A stretch of 64,000 nt of DNA. Source: Latrodectus hesperus. Taxonomy: Eukaryota; Arthropoda; Arachnida; Araneae; Theridiidae. Location: contig CM075853.1 in NCBI GenBank assembly GCA_037975125.1, positions 27,266,946 to 27,330,945 on the forward strand. Direction: 5' to 3'. Below, piece by piece: positions 55,265 through 64,000 of this stretch (position 1 is its first letter; each line of letters starts with the position of its first letter). The position numbers and the translations under genes were made by a program. The notes beneath the pieces were generated by a model. It saw only the letters and a program-made list of their open reading frames with translations. It searched no databases and had not been told where the DNA came from.

Positions 55265-55705
55265 AAAAAATAAATTAGACTGAAGAAGAGAAGAAAAATG
55301 AGAAAAGAGAAAAACCAAAAGGAAAACGAAAGTACGAGAAGTAAAAGTCAGCGGAGAAAATGAGGATGAGAGAGAGTCGTATCACTTGTGGAATCCAAAA
55401 ACATTCTTTGGAAACTTCCTATATTATAGAAGTTTGTGCTGAAGATATAGAAGAATGAATTATGAATTACAGACAACTGGATTTCAAATTGCGAATGTTG
55501 GTAGTCTTATTTAAAGTGTTGATTAAGATGACCTTTAAGTCCAAGTTAAAGCAAATACGGGACATCAGCTAGTGAAGCATTTACTAACTTTGAAACTGCT
55601 GTGAAGTGAATGGAGCGTCAAACCGAGTGTGAACACATGCAAATTATCACAGTGAAGCATAGATAATTGATTTGACTGCTTGAATACGGATGAAAGCAGT
55701 CAAAT
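55265..55705. other. Less AT-rich island with purine-rich start and terminal hairpin
   Basis: Begins with about 110 bp of almost pure purine on the + strand (55269-55375) and ends with a perfect 12-bp hairpin. No continuous coding frame. Candidate decayed element; family unknown. Confidence 0.35.
55670..55705. repeat. Perfect 12-bp inverted repeat, 12-nt loop
   Basis: atttgactgctt at 55670-55681 is the exact reverse complement of aagcagtcaaat at 55694-55705. Confidence 0.85.
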
Positions 55706-56129
55706 ACTCTAATCGAAAAGTAAACAAACAGATATTTTTTGATTTGATAAATTTTTGCTATTAAATCTGAATCAATATTTCATTACATGAAATTTAAATA
55801 AATGTTTTTAAAAAAATAAAAAAAAATAATTCATACTTAAAAATGTTTGAAATTTAAAAAAATGTGCTGAAGTTGTTAATTAATTATCAAACTATATTTG
55901 TATACAATTATTATTTATTATACTATATTCATGTAGATTTGAAATATAGTTTAAATGCTTAAAAATACCAATCTTGAAACATGGAAAAAATAAAAATATC
56001 CATGTTTATTTTATTATATATTTAGCAGTAAGTATCTTTTTTTACTGTATATCCTTATCCATGCAACAATTTAAAAAGAAAAATACATTAAAAATATCAT
56101 TTTAAATTAACGTTATTGCTCTCTAATGT
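55706..56129. other. AT-rich DNA, nothing recognised
   Basis: AT-rich spacer, no recognisable element. Confidence 0.5.
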
Positions 56130-56430
56130 TCAAAGTTTCTCGTCTTTTCACAACTTCCACAACTTTTGACATCATAAGTAAAGATGATGACAGCTAGTAT
56201 ATAGAGCAGACACTAGATGTGTATTATTACTTCGTTCGAACACCATCATAATTCAGATGGTGGAGAAACAATTCCCAAAGGATACCTCAAATTTGGAGAA
56301 TTTAGCAATCATGAACTGTTTTATTTGCTCTGAGTGTTATAAAAAAACATAATGTTTCGCCAGGTTTTGAACTTACAATCTTCCAGAAACGCATATGAAG
56401 TCATGATCACTAGGTTACTAGCTGCAATTT
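56130..56430 (-). mobile_element. Probable degenerate tRNA-derived SINE, family H
   Basis: On the minus strand, GCTAGTAACCTAGTGATC (A-box-like) is followed about 30 bp later by AGTTCAAAACCTGGC (B-box-like, family form G-T-T-C-R-A-N-T-C-C). The less AT-rich body continues to about 56130. Both boxes carry substitutions, no other copy is seen and no target-site duplication was found. Confidence 0.5.
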
Positions 56431-59400
56431 GAATAAAATCCAGTGATTTTTCAAAAGAGTATTTTATATGATTTCACATAATTAAACAACTTGATACTTA
56501 ATTAGTTTCTATATTTGATTAATTATTTTATAAAATATTAAAATTTATCACCAGTAATAATAATTTTTCAAATATGAGAGTTTAAAATTTACTGTCATAA
56601 AAATAGTTGACTAAATAATTAGTTTAAATGCAATAGATCTTTGAAATCAACAATTCACGTGAATACATATATTCACCAAACTATAAGAGTTCTTTTTGCA
56701 AATTTTTACTTCAGAAAATTCAATATATTCTATTTTCTTTGAGACATGAAAAAGAACTTTTCACTCCTTTACATCTTCGTACTTAGTATCAAAGAAAAAA
56801 TTAAAATAAATATCTAATGGAATTCATTATAAATTTTAAATCAGTATTTAATAAACTTTACTAATTTAAAATTTTGAGAAATTAATACACTCCTATCAAA
56901 TGTAAAAGTTTCGATTATTTTACTGCTTATACCTCTGAACCTTTAATTTTATTATTAGCTCTAAAGAATATAATCGTAAAGAGTACAAATCTTTTTATTA
57001 AATTGAATATTGAAAGAAAAAAACATATTTAACATTGTAAACGAGTTAAGAAAATCTGATACTCAACAAATACTGAAATTTTCACTATTTTTCAAGAGGA
57101 AAATACTGTGATTTTCAATAGTGCAATACTGTTCTAATTAACTATGAATTTTTAAGAATATAATAAAATTCTAATTATTTTTAATGGATATAGTTGAAAA
57201 AAATCAAATATCTGAAACAAAATAGGCATAATTAAAATTTTTCATATTGGCTTCAGTTTCAATAAAAAAATGTTATAATCAATAAATTTCTAATTCAAAT
57301 TATTTTCAATAATTATTGTTAATTATGAAAGTAAAAACATAACAACAAGATGATATTAAATTAGCATAAAAAATAAAATCACGCAACCATTATTATAGAA
57401 TTTAGAAATGATCTTTTTTTCAATACAATATTCTGAAATTTCTCACTAATAAATATTCGCAATAAGAATCATGGTATTTAGTTTTACTATTTTAAAACCA
57501 ACTAAATTTGTGCTGTGTTCCTTAATTGCCTTAAAAGTTAATTCAGTTTTGCTAAAATTAATTATATCAAAATATGATGAATAATGAAAATAATTACTTA
57601 TATTGTCATTCCTAAACTATACAAATCTATAAATACTAAACTATTTCTACATAGTTTCTTATCCAGAAAAATTTTTAATTTAAAACAACAACCAATTTCA
57701 GATGAACAAAACAATTGCTTTACTATGAAATTCTGTTTTCGTATTTGAGAACAACTAACAATGTTTTTGCAAATCTAATTAAATTTTCTTACTCGAAATA
57801 CATTGAAATTTTCAGAATAAACTCAAAATACGAATATTATTTTGTGTATTCAACAATAAATCAATATAAACAATACCTATTTTTACTGAAAGGAAATGCA
57901 TTGATATATTCTGACAATAGATAATCAAGTAGTACATCTCAGTGTATAATAATAGGGAATTTTTCAATATTTTCATTGGACATACATTTCTTTGTAGGTA
58001 AGTATAATAGCAAAAAATAACTTGTATTATTTATTTTAGAAATCCCCTTTCCTTTTCTATATTAATTCGAAACAAAATTTAATCATGTAACAAAAATTCA
58101 AAAATAATTCGTATCATTAATTAGATTGTATGATATACTTATTAAATATAAGACTTCCTGAATCAATTTTTACAAACAGAATAACTAATTATAAAAATTA
58201 AATTTTGAAAAATGAATTATATAGTACAATTATGATTTTAAGTGAATTAAAAGTTATAATTTTTAAAAAGCAGAATCAAATAATTTTTTTTTACTATAAA
58301 CAAATATCTTCGAATACATAAAACATATATTTCTACAAGATAGTTGCTTATAATTTTCATATTTGTCAACTGGAAAGATTCCTCTACAAAACATTTTAAC
58401 TACATATTATCACTTACTGATGTATGAACCACTGGTGCAGATGATATAGCCTAACAAGTCTAAATCCATACCTGTGAGTTAAATTGTAAAATCAAAAATT
58501 ATAAAATAGTTTTCCTTAAATTGACTATAATTTTAATATTTTAGTTTCTTATAAAGTTGCATTAATAAAATATATAAAAATATTTATAAATTAAAAGAAA
58601 TAAAATAAAATTGAAAAATTATGATGCATTTTACTTTAAGGCTAATAACGTGATTGAATACAATATTTATTTCATTCTGGAGAAATTCAGTTTAACAGAT
58701 ATGTAATTTATTCTAAAATTAATTGAAATTATTTTAGAGCAAATTTACTAAGCGAAAAAAATGGTGCTAATCAAACCTACTAATTATAAGGTATTTTAAT
58801 AAATCATAGTATGAATATTTATTAATGCACTATGAAGTATAGAAAAAAATAAATGTTTATAAAAGAAATGGATTAAAATTACCTGTCGAAAGCAAAGTAA
58901 TAATATCAAATTATTTTACCTTAATGTAAAATCTTAAAAATATTATTATATTGAGTATATATATATTCAGCATATATAATTATATAAGTTTTTATTTTTT
59001 AATAATAATTTCACAGTTAAAAGTTTTGACACAGTTTCCGCTTATGATTTCATTCTACCTCAAGATTCTAAAATCAAAAAATAATTTCCTTTTTCAATTT
59101 TATTTGTAATTTATTTCTTATATTTTGACATCAACATCATCTCAAATGCAAGTTTAAAAAACAGTGATGTAAAAATACGAGAAAATAAAAAGTATTTGGA
59201 GCACAAACAAAAAATTCAAGAAATTCATTCTGTAACAGGCATACATATAGGTATCAAAATGGAAAATATGTAAACACAAATATAGAATATAGTCTCAAAT
59301 TCATTTATAGAAATTTTAAATATTTAGACTATCAAAAGTATTGAATATTAAAAAAATCTATGAAAATAATGAAGGCAATTATTTAATAACTAAAAATGTG

Positions 59401-59454
59401 TTACAATAACATCGTTTTACAATAATAATATCGTTTTAATAAAGTGAGGAATGC
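56431..59454. other. AT-rich DNA, nothing recognised
   Basis: About 3 kb AT-rich. A 69-codon frame (57715-57924) is low in complexity and not supported. Confidence 0.55.
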
Positions 59455-59720
59455 TGAACTTATTGCATACCACCACACACTCACAGTCAATTGATGATGG
59501 CACAACTACGGCGTAAATGATTTCCATTACATATTAAACTGTTCAAAAACACCCATCCCGCTGTTCAAATGGATTGCTTGGGTTGAGAGCTCACATCAAT
59601 AGCTGTATTCAATTTCCACTGAAGAGTTGTTTATCGCAGAATAATATGATATGATATGAGCCATAACACAACTCACGTGACATGGCTCAAAGTATATCAT
59701 AATTTCTCGATTCAATGTGG
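59455..59720. other. Less AT-rich island, unassigned
   Basis: Composition shift like that of old mobile elements. It contains an imperfect inverted repeat: gatatgagccat near 59652 against atggctc followed by tatatcat near 59681-59700. No promoter boxes or coding frame. Confidence 0.3.
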
Positions 59721-62700
59721 TTTTAGATGAGATTTTACAACTTATATTTGGTACTATTTATATGCAATGATAATACAAATATGAAGGAAAGCTTAATTTG
59801 TATTGTTAATGAATAAAAAACTTTGAATTTATGTTCTTTTCATTTTTATTTATAATTCATTAAATTTAGTTAAAATGTATTTATATTTCTATATGCTGTG
59901 ATGTACTTTATTCAAATTATACTTGCACAAATAACTGAGAAATAAAACTAGCAGAACTGATCAATTTTATTTGATATATAATAATATCAAATTTATTATT
60001 TAAATTATTTAAAATAAACTTTAAATAAATCTTAACTGTTTTTAAAAAACACATAACTGAATATATACATATATTCTTTACAAATATATCTTACACTTTG
60101 TTAAATTTTTATTTTGCTTTGTTTAAAACAAATAATACCTAATTATTTTGTAGACTTAAATTTATATGAAATAATGTCTATAAAACGCTTAAGCATGACT
60201 CTGTAAGTCAATTATTAATACTTATTACTGTGATTTAACTAAAATTTTAAAAAAGATAAAATACCAGTAAAATGTTTGATAATATTAAGTAAATTAAGTG
60301 GCATCAGTTTCTTATCGTATTTCTGTATCATAATATTGTTTTCGTATAGTGGTTATATTTTTTAAACACATTTTTAAAGTATATTATTTTATCATTAAAT
60401 GTACTGATATTTTCATAGTTATAAATATTGACCCTATTATTATTTATATTTCGTTTATTTGAATAACTTTAAATTTTGGTATTCCACAAAATATTAGAGT
60501 GTACCAAATTCCGGAAATTAGAAACTCTTTACGAATGTCGTTTCGTCAAATTTAATTTCGCTTATAAATTATAGCTGTTATTAGCAAGCTACAAAATTAG
60601 AAAACAGTTATATGCATCCAAGATATTTCAGTCATGGCAAAGAATATTACTTTTTGATGTGATTATATGACTAACGTAACTGATAAAACATTATTGCAAC
60701 TATTTTGCTAAGGCATTATTATATCTCTACTTTATATGATAATAAATCTATTAAAATATCAAAAACTTGCCAACAGATGACAATAGCTCAAAATATTACC
60801 AATTTTCATGCAATGAATCCCCTTAATAATAATAAATTACTTGGGCCACATGATATTAGAAACATTTATTAAACTTGCCTATCAGATTCTTCAATACTCT
60901 TCATCACCATTTTCTCAATAGATATCTCGATCTTCTTCGGTTTTTAGTTATTTTATATCTGGACAAATTATCATCTTCGACAATAAATAAAATGATCTTA
61001 GATCCTATGGTCATACCAACCAATATGCTTCCTACCAGCTATTAGTAAACTTTTAAGAAAACTTACAATTGAGACCTAACATCTATATCAGTAGTTATTT
61101 AAATAGAAGATTCAGGCTCCAGTGAAACAAAAACATTGACAGAACTTATCATTAATGCACTAATAAATCAAATGAAGCAAAATAAAAAGAATAACGCATA
61201 TACAATATTAGAAAAGTTGAATTTTCAAAATGTTTTGAAGACATTTGATGACCTAACGTCCAACAACACAATGACCAGCAAATATTACACAATTAATCTT
61301 TAAATTTTAGAAAAATAGTGAAACTGAATTCAATTATTGGGGAGGATAAATAAGAAAAATATAGCCGAAGTTGCCTCTATGTATCCAATACATGAACAAT
61401 ATTATGGAATTCTTTAACATTAACATTGTTATGGAATTCTTTAACAAATTCCTCACTCAGGATTGACCAAATCACACTAAATTCCTTGCTTTCACAGGTA
61501 ATGCCCTATTTCGGATAAAGGATAATGCAAAATTAAAATTTAAAACAATAACTTACTGCAAATGCTTAGCACACTGTGTTCAAATCCTTCTTTCCACGCA
61601 GAAAGGAAAGCCATTAGCTCGAAAAAATCAAAAAACAACTTACATCCAACCCAAAGACTACACTAAACCAGGGCAATGTCAAATTCAAGCTCAGATTCTT
61701 GAGTAATATTTTTAACACAAACTTTGCTTTTATATCACTCATTTAAGAGGTTTTAAGTAAAAACTATTTCAAAAGCAATGGAGAATTTCGAGAAAAGGGC
61801 TATTAAATTATTTAGTAACAGCAAAACTTTAAGGATAATTTACAGAACGTTTATTGAGAAAACTATATACATATTTCACTTCAATACGGAATAAACATTT
61901 GAAAATCAGAAAGGATAAAATATGTTAAACATTCAAAGACACGTCCTCTTAATTTCCACCAAATCCTTTAAAAGAACACTCTCTTAGGAGTGTCTCTTCT
62001 TTATACACATAAGTTAAAAGAAAAATTGTCATTAAAACTGAAATATTGTCAATATGTATCCCGATTAACTATAATAATTGCAGGACACAAACCAAATATA
62101 AATAACATGTGAATATATATAAATACTTTAAATCAAAATTGAAGCAGTCATAAGAAACAAATTAGGAACAAGACTCAATAAAAGACCCCAACTAGTAATC
62201 TGTCTCTTGACACAATACAATTACAACATGTTCAAAAACAGATCACTACGCAAAAGCAAAATTAAATTTGTTCTGTAAAGAAAATCGACTACTTATTTAC
62301 AACCCTCTATATCATTAACGCACAGTTACACTTCATTATGAATATTAAGTTCTTCATTATGAACTTAAAAAATCAAAATGCTATTAAATTTGTATTAAGT
62401 CAAATTATTGAATTTATGATTGTATATGTGTTATATGTCTCTTGATCGTTGTTGTTACTTGAAGGTGTATGAGTACAAGTGCTTTTGAAAAAATGTGTGT
62501 ATTTTGTGAAATTTTCATTTATAAACTTATACATAAAACAATGAACTAATTGAATTTTGAATGAAGTCAAATTATATCAAGATGTGTGGTGTGAGTTAAA
62601 TGTGTGAATGTACATTATGTGCCAGAGCATTTTATTTTTCCCAAATGCAAGCCTAGTTAAATAAAAAGATATTTTACATTAAAAATTTAAAAGTAGCATA

Positions 62701-64000
62701 TTTTTATGATTTGTTAATTTTTTATAAATATAATTAATTATAAATATCTATAAGTTAGGGAAGACAAATTTTATGTGCAATTGACATATCGAAACTCTGA
62801 AACTATTATCTATGTCTTTTTATGACTAAGAATTGAACGCCCTTAATTCATATACCAGATTAAAATTCATATAACTATCACTTTAAATATTTAATTATTA
62901 ATATATACATTCACATCACCAATTTGCATATAAAAAACTGTACATAGAAAATCATTTCTCATTAACGATTGAAACTCATGTATCTACATTAATCAAAGCA
63001 TATTACGGAAAAAGTAATAGATCAAAGGAGGAATGTGTTTCTTCATCGTAATATTATATTTTTATGGGAATAAATTTGATCAATAATTTATTTAAAATAA
63101 AATGGTCTAGATGTTGGACACATTAGGCATTTTATTTTTTTTCTCCCTTAAATAGATTTATTTCCTTAATAAGAGAATCATTTTCGTTAAAATATAATTG
63201 ACTTCATAAAAGTTCTTAGTATAATACTGCGCATTTTAATAAAATGAGTGAATTAATGCCACAGTACAATAGTTACATTTTAGTGAAAAGTTGTTAGCTA
63301 TTAAAAGTATATATTTGCTAAATAATAGCAATATGCTATTTTTTATGAAAAGTAAAGTGATACAAAAATCATTGATCTAGGATCAATATCAAATTAAGAA
63401 GTTAAAAAATTATTAAAGATTGCATTCAAACATCTTTTTATTATAAAGCATGTGCAATTTTAATTAGAAATCATTTAAAATAATATATTTCCACACTCTA
63501 AATCTAAAATATTAAATGAAGTTTTATTACTATAATCCCTTAGATATTAACAAAATTATAAACTTTATTGACTAAAATATTTTTTTCTGAATTTTATCAT
63601 TTAGAAATATTAAAATACCTAAAAGTCTGATAAATATTTCAATGTAATTAAGCAGATACTTCCGCTATCTTTATTAAAAGATTTTTTTAATTTCTAAGCA
63701 AATAAATTACTTTTATAAAAATTAGAATTTTACTTATTAAAAATTTCATTTAAAACACACACACACACGATTAACTTATTAAATTAACTTTTCTTTAATA
63801 ATATATCTTCAAGAAACATAACACAACTTTTTAATTAATTTTTCATTTTTATACTTTATTTTTCTTTAGTTTTGAAGTCTCGATAAACTTAAAATTACTT
63901 GGAATTACCTTGATTCATCCATTTTTTAAAAATAAAAACATATTTTTTAAGATAACAGAAACCCTTTTAAAAAGTTATAATTAAATGAAGTCATTTTAAT
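59721..64000. other. AT-rich DNA; 60.8-62.3 kb slightly less AT-rich
   Basis: No gene, SINE or transposase block read in any frame. The stretch about 60840-62300 has somewhat higher C content and could be an old element. A short (AC)n run lies at about 63756-63768. Confidence 0.45.
61402..61446. repeat. Two-copy tandem duplication, 27-bp offset
   Basis: The 18-bp word ttatggaattctttaaca is identical at 61402-61419 and 61429-61446. Confidence 0.85.

Noticed and set aside
61680..62005. Hairpin aacactctcttaggagtgtc near 61975-61995 as a terminator
   Set aside because: A 6-bp stem without an associated gene in AT-rich animal DNA; readily expected by chance.

Overview
This 64 kb window looks like intergenic or deep-intronic DNA from an animal nuclear genome. 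It is strongly AT-rich, with very long (TA)n microsatellites, many tRNA-derived SINEs, and decayed Tc1/mariner-superfamily transposons. The mix of SINEs with internal Pol III promoters and Tc1/mariner relics is typical of arthropods. An arachnid, perhaps an orb-weaving spider, is my best guess from the transposase families, but this is inference. I found no host protein-coding gene, rRNA or bona fide tRNA gene, and no bacterial features (operons, ribosome binding sites, CRISPR).

Layout. 1-14 kb: AT-rich DNA with one long (TA)n tract and a series of SINEs (about 4.0, 7.7-8.2, 10.4, 11.1 and 11.6 kb). 13.4-14.9 kb: the LTR and primer-binding site of an LTR retrotransposon on the minus strand, then a decayed Tc1 transposase. 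15.5-16.8 kb: two SINEs. 19.3-25.8 kb: a transposon end abutting (TA)n, members of two unnamed dispersed repeats, and a SINE nested inside another SINE with both target-site duplications intact. 27.4-28.9 kb: a nearly complete mariner (DD34D type) with unusual 211-bp terminal inverted repeats. 29.6-36.1 kb: SINEs sharing an (AAC)n-terminated tail. 38.1-39.2 kb: a second type of Tc1/mariner-superfamily transposase relic, ending at a (TA)n tract. 40-45.3 kb: several very long (TA)n tracts. 47.3-53.0 kb: a graveyard of Tc1-like transposases, with two related copies in opposite orientation. 53-64 kb: mostly featureless AT-rich DNA with a third copy of a dispersed repeat, a probable degenerate SINE and a strong hairpin.

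No gene network is visible; the content is parasitic DNA and its remains. SINEs would use Pol III promoters in their tRNA-like heads and the reverse transcriptase of a partner LINE that is not in this window. Every transposase here carries stops, frameshifts or lost catalytic acids and is judged inactive. The most informative observations are the nested SINE pair, the mariner whose 5' end is an inverted copy of its own 3' coding end, the LTR whose TATA segment was duplicated around filler copied from nearby, the modular sharing of SINE heads and tails, and the junctions of CAGGGT-type transposon ends with (TA)n tracts.
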